Positions 47,464-56,142 of a DNA stretch of 64,000 nt are shown one piece after another. Within the stretch, counting starts at the first letter, position 1, and each line of letters starts with the position of its first letter. Source of the stretch: Allobosea sp. (GTDB lineage: Bacteria > Pseudomonadota > Alphaproteobacteria > Rhizobiales > Kaistiaceae); contig JAFKFV010000018.1 in the NCBI GenBank assembly GCA_017307955.1, positions 1 to 64,000 of the forward strand, given 5' to 3'. The translations under genes were made by a program, and so were the position numbers. The notes below the pieces were generated by a model that saw nothing but the letters and a program-made list of their open reading frames with translations, did not search any database and was not told the DNA's origin.

Positions 47464-48592
47464 TCAGTCGATATCAGCGACCTCGACCTCGGAACCGCCA
47501 AGGCGCTGCGCCAGCGCGGCTTCCATGAAATCGTTGAGATCGCCGTTGAGGACCGTCTGCGGGTCGGTGCTCTCGACGCCGGTCCTAAGGTCCTTCACCA
47601 GCTGGTAGGGCTGCAGGACATAGGAGCGGATCTGGTGGCCCCAGCCGATGTCCTTCTTGGAGGACTCGGTCGCCATCGCGGCCGCCTCGCGGCGCTCCAG
47701 CTCGGCCTCGTAGAGGCGTGAGCGCAGCATGTCCCAGGCCGCGGCCCGGTTCTTGTGCTGCGAGCGCTCGTTCTGGCACTGCACGACGATTCCCGACGGG
47801 ATATGCGTGATGCGAACCGCCGAGTCCGTCGTGTTGATGTGCTGGCCGCCGGCGCCCTGCGCGCGATAGGTATCGATGCGGCAGTCGCTCTCGTTGATCT
47901 CGATTTCGATCGAGTCGTCGATGACCGGATAGACCCAGACGCTGGCGAAGGACGTGTGCCGGCGCGCGCTCGAATCATAGGGCGAGATGCGCACGAGACG
48001 ATGCACGCCGGATTCGGTCTTCAGCCAGCCATAGGACTGCTCGCCCTTGACGAGCAGCGTCGCCGACTTGATGCCCGCCTCTTCGCCGTCATGGATTTCG
48101 AGCAGTTCCACCTTCTTGCCGGTGCGCTCCGACCACCGGGTATACATGCGCAGCAGCATGTTGGCCCAGTCCTGGCTCTCGGTGCCGCCGGCGCCGGCAT
48201 GGATTTCGACATAGGTGTCGTTGCCGTCGGCCTCGCCGGACAGCATCGAATTGATCTGGCGGCGGCGGACGACGTCCTTGAGCGCGATGATCGCGTTCTC
48301 GGCCTCGGTCACGATCGAGGCATCGCCCTCGGCCTCGCCGAGTTCGATGAGCTCGAGATTATCGGCGAGCTCGCGCTCGGACGCCTCGACGGCGCGGATG
48401 CCGTCTTCGAGGCCCTGCCGCTCGCGCATCAGCTTCTGCGCCTTCTGCGGATCGTCCCAGAAGGTCGGGGTCTCGGAAAGGGCGTTCAGTTCGGAAAGGC
48501 GACGCTGGGCACGATCCCAGTCAAAGATGCCTCCTCAGCAGGGTTACGCCCTGCTTGATTTCGTCGACGATCGTCTCGATCTCCGCTCGCAT
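47464..48592 (-). CDS. prfB: peptide chain release factor 2 (programmed +1 frameshift)
   Basis: RF2 releases peptides at UGA and UAA. The gene starts at the ATG at 48592 and reads [23 protein letters not shown] to an in-frame TGA, then continues in the +1 frame as [19 protein letters not shown]. Total 375 residues after shifting. The catalytic GGQ is in [20 protein letters not shown], and the stop-codon tripeptide is SPY in [20 protein letters not shown], a variant of SPF that I recall in other Hyphomicrobiales. Autoregulation: low RF2 gives slow UGA decoding and more shifting. It is divergent from the DUF4893 gene. Confidence 0.95.
48520..48535 (-). other. prfB: prfB programmed +1 frameshift site
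   Basis: On the minus strand the site reads AGGAGG CAT CTT TGA C: an internal Shine-Dalgarno (48535-48530), a three-base spacer, the slippery CTT, the in-frame TGA and a following C. This is the same arrangement as in E. coli prfB (AGGGGG TAT CTT TGA C). The TGA is therefore regulatory and not a nonsense mutation. Confidence 0.95.
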
Positions 48593-48698
48593 AGACTCGT
48601 TCCGCTTGAGATGGCTGTGACGGCGGCAACTGCGTCGCCCCGCGATGTTGCGCGAACATAGTGACGCCCCCTCCGCCTGTAAACCGATGAGAGGCCTG

Positions 48699-49295
48699 AT
48701 GAACCGACCCACCCGCCGCTTCGCCGCCTTCGCGCTTCTGGCCATGGCACTCGCACCCGCCGCCGCCCATGCCGACGGGACGATGGCTGCACGGACCCTC
48801 ACCGCTTCGGACAAGGCCCGGATCGCCGGCTTCGACGCGAGCCGCTCGAAGGCGATCGCCGAGGCGAAGGCCGGCGGCAGCGCGGCCGACCTCGAGATCC
48901 TCGAAACGGTCCTCGCCGGAGCGCCGCAGCCGATCCTCGGCACCGACATCCGCGGCGATTATCGCTGCCGGACCGTGAAGCTCGGCGGCTCGCTGCCTCT
49001 GACGATCTATGGCTGGTTCAAGTGCCGCATCGACGAGGACGATCTCGGCTATCGCCTCGTGAAGACGACCGGCTCGCAGCGCTTCACCGGCCACTTCATC
49101 GACGATTCGGAAAAGCGCCTGCTCTTCTACGGCGCCGGCCACTATGGCGACGAGCAGCCCCGCCGCTACAAGGCGGACGCCAGCCGCGACATGGTCGGCT
49201 ATCTCGTGAAGGCTGGCCCCAAGCGCTACCGCCTGGAACTGCCGGCGCCGAAATTCGAATCCACCTTCGACATCATCGAGCTGGAGCGGAAATAG
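48699..49295 (+). CDS. DUF4893 domain-containing periplasmic protein
   Basis: A 198-residue protein with a signal peptide (about residues 1-25, ending PAAAHADG) and a DUF4893-like domain. TASDKARIAGFDASRSKAIA is followed by GDYRCRTVKLGGSLPLTIYG and FKCRIDEDDLGYRLVKTTGS, where the cysteines of YRCRT and FKCRI are conserved and may pair. Function unknown. The start ATG is preceded by GAGAGG; another ATG lies four codons upstream. Divergent from prfB. Confidence 0.75.
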   Translation: MNRPTRRFAAFALLAMALAPAAAHADGTMAARTLTASDKARIAGFDASRSKAIAEAKAGGSAADLEILETVLAGAPQPILGTDIRGDYRCRTVKLGGSLPLTIYGWFKCRIDEDDLGYRLVKTTGSQRFTGHFIDDSEKRLLFYGAGHYGDEQPRRYKADASRDMVGYLVKAGPKRYRLELPAPKFESTFDIIELERK

Positions 49296-49316
49296 CGCCC
49301 GGCCGAAGCCGGGCGC
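49295..49316. terminator. hairpin between convergent DUF4893 and mgtE genes
   Basis: GCGCCCGGC / GCCGGGCGC makes a perfect nine-base stem with a CGAA tetraloop, starting at the last base of the DUF4893 stop codon and ending seven bases before the mgtE stop. It has no T-run. Likely a shared end signal for both genes. Confidence 0.5.
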
Positions 49317-49322
49317 GCATGA

Positions 49323-50690
49323 TCAGAGCAGCGTGCCCGCCAGGATCACCGAGGCGATCGAGAAGTAGATCACGAGGCCGGTGACGTCGACCAGCGTCGC
49401 CACGAAGGGCGCCGAGGCGCTGGCCGGGTCGAAGTTCAGCCGTTTCAGCACGAAGGGCAGCATCGAGCCGGTCATCGAGCCGAAGGTGACGATGCCGACG
49501 AGGCCGGCGCCGACGGTGAGCGCCACCAGGAACCAGTGCGCGCCATAGTCGTGCAGGCCGAGCAACTGCCAGGCGACGATGCGGGTGAGGCCCAGCGCGC
49601 CGAGGATCAGGCCGAGCGTCAGGCCGCTCGGCAGTTCCCGAAGCGCAACGCGCCACCAATCGCGCAGCCGCACCTCGCCGAGCGCCAGCGCGCGGATGAT
49701 GAGCGAAGTCGCCTGCGAGCCGGAATTGCCGCCCGAGCTCATGATCAGCGGGATGAAGAGCGTCAGCACGATGGCCTTCTGCAATTCGTCCTCGAAATGC
49801 TGCATGGCGGTTGCCGTGAGCATCTCGCCGATGAAGAGCGCCGCCAGCCAGCCGGCGCGCTTGTGGATCATCTTGCCGAAGCTGATCTCCATATAGGGCT
49901 CGTCGAGCGCCTCCATGCCGCCGAACTTCTGGACATCCTCCGTGCTCTCCTCGACGATCGCGTCGATGATGTCGTCGACGGTGACGATGCCGATGAGATG
50001 GCGCCGCTCGTCGATGACGGGGACGGCGAGGAGGTCATATTTGGTGAAGAGGCGCGCCGCCTCTTCCTGGTCGAGGGTCGGCGTGACGGTGATCGGACGG
50101 TTGTGGCGGGCGGCGGCGAGGACGGGCGCCGCTGGGTCCGCTGTGATGAGCCGGCGGAGCGTCGCCGTCTGCAGCAGCGCGCCCGTCTCCGGATGCAGCA
50201 GGCAGATCGTGTAGATCGTCTCGCGGCTCTTCTCGACCTTGCGGATATAGTCGAGCGTCGCGGCAACGGTCCAGTTGGCCGGCACGCTCACCACCTCGGT
50301 CGTCATGATCGCGCCGACGCTGCCCTCGGGATAGCGGGCGAGATGGGAGACGGCGGAGCGGGTCTCGTGGTCGAGCTTCGCGATGATCCGCGAGCGCTGC
50401 GGCTCCTCCATCTCGCTGAGGAGATCGGTGGCGCGGTCGGCCGAGACACCCGCCAGCAACGACGCGGCGCGGTCGACCGGCAGCGTTGCGACGATCTCGG
50501 CGGCATCCTCGAATTCGGGATGGTCGAGCAGTTCGACCGCGCGCTCTTCGGTGAGTTTCGCGAGCACGCCGGCGGCATCGCCGGCGTCCTGCTCGTTCAG
50601 ATGCTCGACGACGTCGGCGACATGCGCGTGCTCGAGATCGAGCGCAACGGCGGGCGCACCCGCGCCCTCACGGAGGTCGGTATCTTCCAT
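49323..50690 (-). CDS. mgtE: magnesium transporter MgtE
   Basis: A 455-residue Mg2+ channel. The N-terminal helical domain (about 20-125) contains the repeating LLSEMEEPQRSRIIAKL type helices. Two CBS domains follow (about 135-255; VGAIMTTEVVSVP, then YDLLAVPVIDERRHLIGIVT), and five membrane helices occupy 285-455, with SGGNSGSQATSLIIRALALG lining the pore entrance. CBS and N domains close the channel when cytosolic Mg2+ is high. No Mg2+ riboswitch was seen in the 228 bases upstream. Confidence 0.95.
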   Translation of the reverse strand: MEDTDLREGAGAPAVALDLEHAHVADVVEHLNEQDAGDAAGVLAKLTEERAVELLDHPEFEDAAEIVATLPVDRAASLLAGVSADRATDLLSEMEEPQRSRIIAKLDHETRSAVSHLARYPEGSVGAIMTTEVVSVPANWTVAATLDYIRKVEKSRETIYTICLLHPETGALLQTATLRRLITADPAAPVLAAARHNRPITVTPTLDQEEAARLFTKYDLLAVPVIDERRHLIGIVTVDDIIDAIVEESTEDVQKFGGMEALDEPYMEISFGKMIHKRAGWLAALFIGEMLTATAMQHFEDELQKAIVLTLFIPLIMSSGGNSGSQATSLIIRALALGEVRLRDWWRVALRELPSGLTLGLILGALGLTRIVAWQLLGLHDYGAHWFLVALTVGAGLVGIVTFGSMTGSMLPFVLKRLNFDPASASAPFVATLVDVTGLVIYFSIASVILAGTLL

Positions 50691-50918
50691 GGCTCACCTC
50701 TTTCCACCAGCCGACACGGCTGCGTGCGGTGAGCCGCTCCCCTCGGGGCGAACGGTCAGCAGGCAGGCACGGTCGGCCGGCTCATTCGACTTCGACTGTC
50801 GTTCGACATTGCAGTCCAGGGGGGTAACGGTTCGGGACGAGCGGTCCCGGGCACAGCCTTTGGGTGCGCCAAACGCCTGATCCGGTCAAGTGAATTCCGG
50901 TTCATGCGATGCGGCATC

Positions 50919-51356
50919 TCAGCCGCCGACGGCGATCACGATCGAACCGGCCGCGATCAGCGCCACGCCGAGCCAACCCTGCACCGAGAGCCGCTCTCCG
51001 AGAAAGAGCGCGGCAAACAGCGCGACGAGGACGACCGACAATTTGTCGACCGGCGCGACGCGTGACGCGTCGCCGATCTGCAACGCGCGGAAGTAGCAAA
51101 GCCAGGATGCGCCGGTGGCAAGCCCCGAAAGGACAAGGAAGGCGTAGCTTCGCGAGGAGACCTCGCCGAAAGGCTGCCAGCGTCCAGTCACCGTCAGCAG
51201 CAGGGCGAGGGAAAGAATGACGACGACCGTCCGAACGAAGGTCGCGAAATCGGAGTTGACGCCGTCGACCCCGATCTTGGCGAAGATCGCGGTCAGTGCC
51301 GCGAAGCCGGCCGAAAGGAGAGCCCAGAACAGCCAGGCTCCCACGACGGCGCGCAT
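50919..51356 (-). CDS. EamA-family single-repeat membrane protein
   Basis: A 145-residue protein with about five membrane helices and a single EamA repeat (usual DMT exporters have two). It has AFLVLSGLATGASWLCYFRA and LQIGDASRVAPVDKLSVVLV then GERLSVQGWLGVALIAAGS. Half-size EamA proteins probably work as dimers. Substrate unknown. It lies 14 bases from PBP1A in the same direction, so may be the last gene of that unit. Confidence 0.82.
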   Translation of the reverse strand: MRAVVGAWLFWALLSAGFAALTAIFAKIGVDGVNSDFATFVRTVVVILSLALLLTVTGRWQPFGEVSSRSYAFLVLSGLATGASWLCYFRALQIGDASRVAPVDKLSVVLVALFAALFLGERLSVQGWLGVALIAAGSIVIAVGG

Positions 51357-51369
51357 CCGCGGCGCCCTC

Positions 51370-53793
51370 TCAGTAGAGCCCGCCCGTTCCGCCCATCACC
51401 GCGCGGTCGGATTCGGAGGAGACCGTGCCGCCGTCGGACGAGCCGATGACCGAATAGGTATCGGCGGGGCCGGTGCCCGGCTTGAAGGCTTCCATGATCG
51501 TGTTCGGCGCGCCGGGATCGGCACGCATGCCGGTGCGGCGGTCGATCGGGATCAGCGTCAGCCCCTCCGGCATGCGGAACGGCACGGCCGGCTTGTCGGC
51601 GAGCGCGAGCTTGAAGAACTCGGTCGCCACCGGCGCCGCGATCTCGCCGCCGGTCATGCCGCGTCCCATCGGACGCGGCTGGTCGTAGCCGAAGAACACG
51701 CCAACCACGAGATCGGGCGAATAGCCGATGAACCAGGCGTCCTTGTAGTCGTTCGACGTACCGGTCTTGCCGGCGATCGGCTTGCCGACCTGCTTGACCA
51801 CCGTCGCCGTTCCGCGCTGGACGACGCCTTCCATCATCGACGTGATCTGATAGGCGGTCATCGGGTCGAGCACCTGCTCGCGATTGTCGGTGATGACCGG
51901 CTCGTCCTGGTTGTTCCAGCTTTCTGCGTCGCAGCCCTCGCAGACGCGCTCCTCATGCTTGAAGATCGTCTTGCCGAAGCGGTCCTGGATGCGGTCGATC
52001 AGCGTCGGCTTCACCTGGCGGCCGCCATTGGCGAACACGGAATAGCCCGCCACCATGCGCAGCACCGTCGTGCCGGTCGCGCCAAGCGCGTTCGGCAGGA
52101 ACGGGGCGAGATTGTCGTAGACGCCGAAGCGCTTCGCATATTCGGCGACGAGCGGCATGCCCATGTCCTGCGCGAGGCGGACGGTCATGACGTTACGCGA
52201 CTGCTCGATACCGGTCCGGAGCGTCGAGGGACCATAGAACTTCTGCGCGTAGTTCTCCGGCCGCCACATCGGCTGGCCGAAGCCGGGGTCGATCTCGATC
52301 GGCGCGTCGAGCACCACGGAGGACGGCGTGTAGCCGTTGTCGAGCGCCGCCGCATAGACGAAGGGCTTGAAGGACGAGCCCGGCTGGCGCTGCGCCTGCG
52401 TCGCGCGGTTGAACTCGCTCTCGGCATAGGAGAAGCCGCCATCCATCGCCAGCACGCGCCCGGTATGCGGATCCATCACGACCATGGCGCCCTCGATCTC
52501 GGGAACCTGGTGCAGGCGATAGGAGCCCGGCTTGCCGTCGGCCGGCTCGACATAGACGACGTCGCCGACCTTGAGGACGGTGTCGACATTCTTCTTGCCG
52601 CGCAGGGCCCACTTCATTTCGGAGGCGGGGATGACGCCGGTCTCGCGCTCGGCGAGGAGCTTGCCGGTCTCGCTGCGGCCGGGCTGCAGGCCGATCTCGG
52701 CCTCGCCCTTGTCGACCTTGGTGACGATCGCGAGGCGCCATTCATAAATGTCGGAGAGCGGCTTGACGGTCCCGACCGCCTCGCCCCAGTCCTCGCCGAG
52801 CGGCACGTGCTTGACCGGGCCGCGCCAGCCGCGGTCCTCGTCGAAACTGACGAGGCCGTCCATCAGCGCCTGGCGCGCCATGACCTGCATCGCCGGATCG
52901 AGCGAGGTGCGGACCGAGAGGCCGCCTTCATAGAGCGCCTTCTCGCCATACATCTGCATCAGCTGGCGGCGCACTTCCTCGACATAATAGTCGGCGGCGA
53001 AGATGTGCGGGCTGGTGATGCGGGTCTTGACGCCGAGCGGCTGCGCCTTGGCGGCCTCGCCCTCGTCCGGGGTCGCATAGCCGTTCTCGACCATGCGGTC
53101 GATCACCCAGTTGCGGCGCTCGATGGCGCGGTCGGCGTAGCGGAACGGGTTGTAGTTGTTCGGGCCCTTGGGCAGCGCGGCGAGATAGGCCGCCTCGGCG
53201 AGCGTCAGCTCGTGCACCGACTTGTCGAAATAGGCGAGCGACGCCGCGGCGACGCCATAGGAGCCAAGACCGAGGAAGATCTCGTTCAGATAGAGCTCGA
53301 GGATCTTGTCCTTCGAGTTCGCCTGCTCGATCCGGAGCGCCAGGATCGCTTCCTTGATCTTGCGGTCGATGGTGCGCTCGTTGGTGAGCAGGAAGTTCTT
53401 GGCGACCTGCTGCGTGATCGTCGACGCGCCGATCATGCGGCCGTTCGACGAGAGCGCGGCGATGTTCTGCACGCCGGCGCGCATGATGCCGGCATAGTCG
53501 AGGCCGGAATGCTCGTAGAAATTCTTGTCCTCGGCCGAGATGAAGGCGGCCTTCACGCGATCGGGGATCGCCTGGATCGGCAGATAGAGCCGCCGCTCGC
53601 GCGCATATTCGGCGACCAGCTGGCCGTCCGTCGCATGAATGCGCGTCATCACAGGGGGCTCGTATTTTGCGAGCACCTCGACGGAGGGCAGACCGCCCGT
53701 CAGGCCCGACACATACCAGGCCACCCCAGCTGCAACCACCAAGAAGAACACGGCGCCTATCCCGAAAATGTAGCCGATCAGTCGCAGAAACAT
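51370..53793 (-). CDS. mrcA: penicillin-binding protein 1A
   Basis: An 807-residue bifunctional wall synthase. A short N-terminal tail and membrane helix (about 5-30) precede the GT51 glycosyltransferase with FISAEDKNFYEHSGLDYAG (catalytic Glu near 92) and GASTITQQVAKNFLLTNERT. An OB-like insert lies between, and then the transpeptidase with the acylated serine in QRQPGSSFKPFVYAAALDNG (near 472), SRNVMTVRLAQDMG, and KTGTSNDYKDAWFIGYSPDL. Polymerises and crosslinks peptidoglycan. Downstream of the amidase in the same direction. Confidence 0.96.
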   Translation of the reverse strand: MFLRLIGYIFGIGAVFFLVVAAGVAWYVSGLTGGLPSVEVLAKYEPPVMTRIHATDGQLVAEYARERRLYLPIQAIPDRVKAAFISAEDKNFYEHSGLDYAGIMRAGVQNIAALSSNGRMIGASTITQQVAKNFLLTNERTIDRKIKEAILALRIEQANSKDKILELYLNEIFLGLGSYGVAAASLAYFDKSVHELTLAEAAYLAALPKGPNNYNPFRYADRAIERRNWVIDRMVENGYATPDEGEAAKAQPLGVKTRITSPHIFAADYYVEEVRRQLMQMYGEKALYEGGLSVRTSLDPAMQVMARQALMDGLVSFDEDRGWRGPVKHVPLGEDWGEAVGTVKPLSDIYEWRLAIVTKVDKGEAEIGLQPGRSETGKLLAERETGVIPASEMKWALRGKKNVDTVLKVGDVVYVEPADGKPGSYRLHQVPEIEGAMVVMDPHTGRVLAMDGGFSYAESEFNRATQAQRQPGSSFKPFVYAAALDNGYTPSSVVLDAPIEIDPGFGQPMWRPENYAQKFYGPSTLRTGIEQSRNVMTVRLAQDMGMPLVAEYAKRFGVYDNLAPFLPNALGATGTTVLRMVAGYSVFANGGRQVKPTLIDRIQDRFGKTIFKHEERVCEGCDAESWNNQDEPVITDNREQVLDPMTAYQITSMMEGVVQRGTATVVKQVGKPIAGKTGTSNDYKDAWFIGYSPDLVVGVFFGYDQPRPMGRGMTGGEIAAPVATEFFKLALADKPAVPFRMPEGLTLIPIDRRTGMRADPGAPNTIMEAFKPGTGPADTYSVIGSSDGGTVSSESDRAVMGGTGGLY

Positions 53794-54114
53794 ATTGCTC
53801 GCGTTCCCCGCTGGCCCGCCATCATCGGCATTGCCGCCGGACCGTCGGGGCGCGCCCCGGTCAGAATTCTATCCAATCGCCCGGAAGCTGTCGCTCCGCG
53901 AACCGACTCCGGCCCTTCGTCGGCGCCATCTCCGGGCAACTGCCCGGCGCACCGCCGCGACCGATCCTCTGATCGCGGCACCGATAGACCCTTGCCAGCC
54001 GTTCTTCCAGTCGATTTGTGGAGATTGTGGGGCGCGGTCCCTGCACCACCCCTCGCCCCGGCCACTGCGGCACGCGCCGTGGTCTTGCGGCAACAGAAAT
54101 CGCGGCGACCCGCA
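53794..54114. other. intergenic region between amidase and PBP1A genes, no gene seen
   Basis: About 320 bases with only GC-biased chance frames. A hairpin can be drawn in the CCACTGCGGCACGCGCCGTGG stretch near 54062-54082, which might end the amidase transcript. The mrcA promoter should be in the rest, but I cannot single out clear elements. Confidence 0.5.
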
Positions 54115-55401
54115 TCAGGGCGCCGCGGTGGCGGGCTCGAGCGAACCGGTGGTCGTCTGCGCGACGCGCAGGCGGAAATAGGTATCGATGGCCTTCGCCA
54201 TCGCCTCGGCCGTCGCCTCGCGCCATGAAGGCGAGGTCAGCAGTTTCTCGTCCTCCGGATTGGAGAGATAGCCGAGTTCGACGAGGGCGGAGGGCACATC
54301 CGGCGCCTTCAGCACCATGAAGCCTGCCTGCTGGTGCGGATGCTTGAAGAAGCGCACCTTCGGCCCGAGTTCCTTGATCATGTTGCGCGCGAAGACGACG
54401 GAGAAATTCTTGGTTTCGCGACGGGCGAGGTCGATCAGGATGTCGGAAACCTCGGTCGTGTCCTCGGGCACCGCGACGCCGGCGAGGATGTCGGACTTGT
54501 TTTCCGATTCGGCGATCTGCGCCGCCATGCGGTCGGAGGCCTTCTCCGACAGAGTGTAGATCGTCGCGCCGCGCACATCGCCGCCCCAGAAGGAGTCGGC
54601 GTGGATCGACACGAAAAGGTCGGCATGGTGCGAGCGGGCGAAAGCGACGCGGCCGCCGAGCGAGATGAAGCTGTCGTCCGAGCGCGTCATCAACACCTCG
54701 TAGCGCCCGCTGTCGTCGAGCTTCTTCTCCAGTTCCTGCGCGAAGGCCAGCACGACGTTCTTTTCCAGCGTGCCCGACTTGGCGATGGCGCCCGAATCGA
54801 TGCCGCCATGACCGGCATCGAGCACGATGCGCAACCGCCCATCGGAGGGCGGCGGCATCGCCGGGCCCTCGGCGGCGATCGCCTCCTTTTCCTGGTCGCG
54901 ATAGAGGCGCACGGCCGAGGCGAAGGCGGCGCGGCTGGTCGGCACGAGGTCGACGACCAGCTTCGCCGGCTGCCCGTCGGCGGGCGGCAGCACGAAGGAC
55001 TTGTCGACGCTGACCGGCTGCTTGAGGTCGAGCACGACGCGCGACTTGCCGGCCGAGATCTGGCCGTAGCGGAAGGCGGAGACGAGACCCCTAACCTCGT
55101 GCTCGGCCTCCTTGGGCAGCGCGAAGCCGACATCCGGCAGATCGATGACGATCCGGTCCGGCTCGTCGAGCGGAAAGACGGTGAAGGCGGCTTCCGCGGA
55201 GAGGTCCATCACGAAGCGCGTGCGGCTCTCGTCACCGACGGCGCGGGCGTCCGTGGCGACAACGCCCGCCGAAGCTTCGGCCACCGGTTCGGCCGCCGCG
55301 ATGGCCGCGGCGCCGGAAGCCCCGAGCAGGACGCCGGCGAAGCCGCCGATGAGCAGCCCCGCGCAGCGCGCGATCAGTCCGGATCGAATTGAATGAGGCA
55401 T
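54115..55401 (-). CDS. amiC: N-acetylmuramoyl-L-alanine amidase (AMIN + Amidase_3)
   Basis: A 428-residue exported amidase. A signal peptide (about 1-40) leads to an AMIN domain (about 55-160; RFVMDLSAEAAFTVFPLDEP and IVIDLPDVGFALPKEAEHEV) that targets the septum or wall. The zinc amidase follows: IVLDAGHGGIDSGAIAKSGT (His and second ligand), EVLMTRSDDSFISLGGRV, HADLFVSIHADSF with the next His, and ALVELGYLSNPEDEKLL with the catalytic glutamate. It cuts the bond between MurNAc and peptide for daughter-cell separation. Start ATG chosen over a TTG seven codons upstream. Confidence 0.93.
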   Translation of the reverse strand: MPHSIRSGLIARCAGLLIGGFAGVLLGASGAAAIAAAEPVAEASAGVVATDARAVGDESRTRFVMDLSAEAAFTVFPLDEPDRIVIDLPDVGFALPKEAEHEVRGLVSAFRYGQISAGKSRVVLDLKQPVSVDKSFVLPPADGQPAKLVVDLVPTSRAAFASAVRLYRDQEKEAIAAEGPAMPPPSDGRLRIVLDAGHGGIDSGAIAKSGTLEKNVVLAFAQELEKKLDDSGRYEVLMTRSDDSFISLGGRVAFARSHHADLFVSIHADSFWGGDVRGATIYTLSEKASDRMAAQIAESENKSDILAGVAVPEDTTEVSDILIDLARRETKNFSVVFARNMIKELGPKVRFFKHPHQQAGFMVLKAPDVPSALVELGYLSNPEDEKLLTSPSWREATAEAMAKAIDTYFRLRVAQTTTGSLEPATAAP

Positions 55402-55468
55402 TCCGCTCGTTCGGTTGGTCAATCGGCCCGCCGCTCTTAACGGTCCGTAGACGATTAGCGTCGATTGG

Positions 55469-55483
55469 TTAATCGCGCATTAA
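55469..55483. promoter_or_regulatory. CtrA-type binding site TTAA-N7-TTAA
   Basis: TTAA TCGCGCA TTAA is an exact match to the full CtrA motif (two TTAA half sites seven bases apart). It is centred about 75 bases before the amiC start on its coding strand and about 670 bases before rne. CtrA is the cell-cycle master regulator of alphaproteobacteria, and a division amidase is a sensible target. A single 8-base-information match can occur by chance, though TTAA is rare in this GC-rich DNA. Confidence 0.5.
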
Positions 55484-55622
55484 GACTTTCGCCGGGCAGC
55501 CGGCGACCGCTCCCACGGCTCCCGACTAGCCGCTCCGGCGACGCGATGCGATGCGGCCAAGCGTCGTGCGGGCCCTGCCATGGTCCTGCCACGCATGTCT
55601 GCCGGGCCTGGTGCCAAGTGTC

Positions 55623-55651
55623 TTGCACAGACTCGCCGTCTTCCATACAAG
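55623..55651 (+). promoter_or_regulatory. candidate promoter for rne
   Basis: TTGCAC (55623-55628), a 17-base spacer and TACAAG (55646-55651), a fair sigma-70 match. If used, the rne leader would be about 485 bases. Confidence 0.4.
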
Positions 55652-56142
55652 GGTTGAACGGAATTCATCCTCCGCCCGGACAGTCGCCTCAGCGCGATGC
55701 TCCGGCACGATGCGACGGACGACCGGAACCTGCTGCAGAAATTGCGCAGGCTTCGCAAGCGATCCGTAGCCAGTTCGGTGCTCGGTCGGGGATGGGACAG
55801 GCATCCTCGCCGCGCATGGTCGTCCCCCGGCCTCACGCGCAAGGCCCGCCTGCTACTCAAGGCTTCAGGACGATCCGTGCCTGGGGCCGCCCCGTGCGGC
55901 ACGGGCTCCGCGCCGCCGGACCGAACAGGCTCGAAGCGCGTATTCATGTTCCTTCTGCCTATGACCCGCAGCGCTGCAGAACGGCCCTTTCCGGCCGGCG
56001 ACGCAGTTGCGGCGGCGGCGGACGCGACATGGCGCGCGACCCATTTCCTCACGCAACATAATGGCTCCCGCGCGGCTCGCGCGGCATCGGCGCCTTGCGC
56101 CAGCCGGAGCGTTCAGCGCCGGAGCCATGGAGATTTCCCGTC

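Larger units (their letters stand above)
55402..56142. other. long amiC / rne intergenic region, probable rne leader
   Basis: 741 bases with no protein gene I can support. It holds a CtrA-type site near amiC, a promoter-like sequence at 55623-55651, and then nearly 490 bases before the rne start. RNase E genes in other bacteria have long 5' leaders cut by RNase E itself as feedback, so an rne leader of this size is credible. I see no conserved structure class. Confidence 0.5.

Noticed and set aside
48521..48592. prfB as a pseudogene with an early stop
   Set aside because: The TGA is inside the exact programmed frameshift context, with an internal Shine-Dalgarno, and the downstream frame is intact.
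50691..50918. A magnesium riboswitch before mgtE
   Set aside because: No conserved M-box features were seen in these 228 bases; mgtE can sense Mg2+ through its own cytosolic domains.
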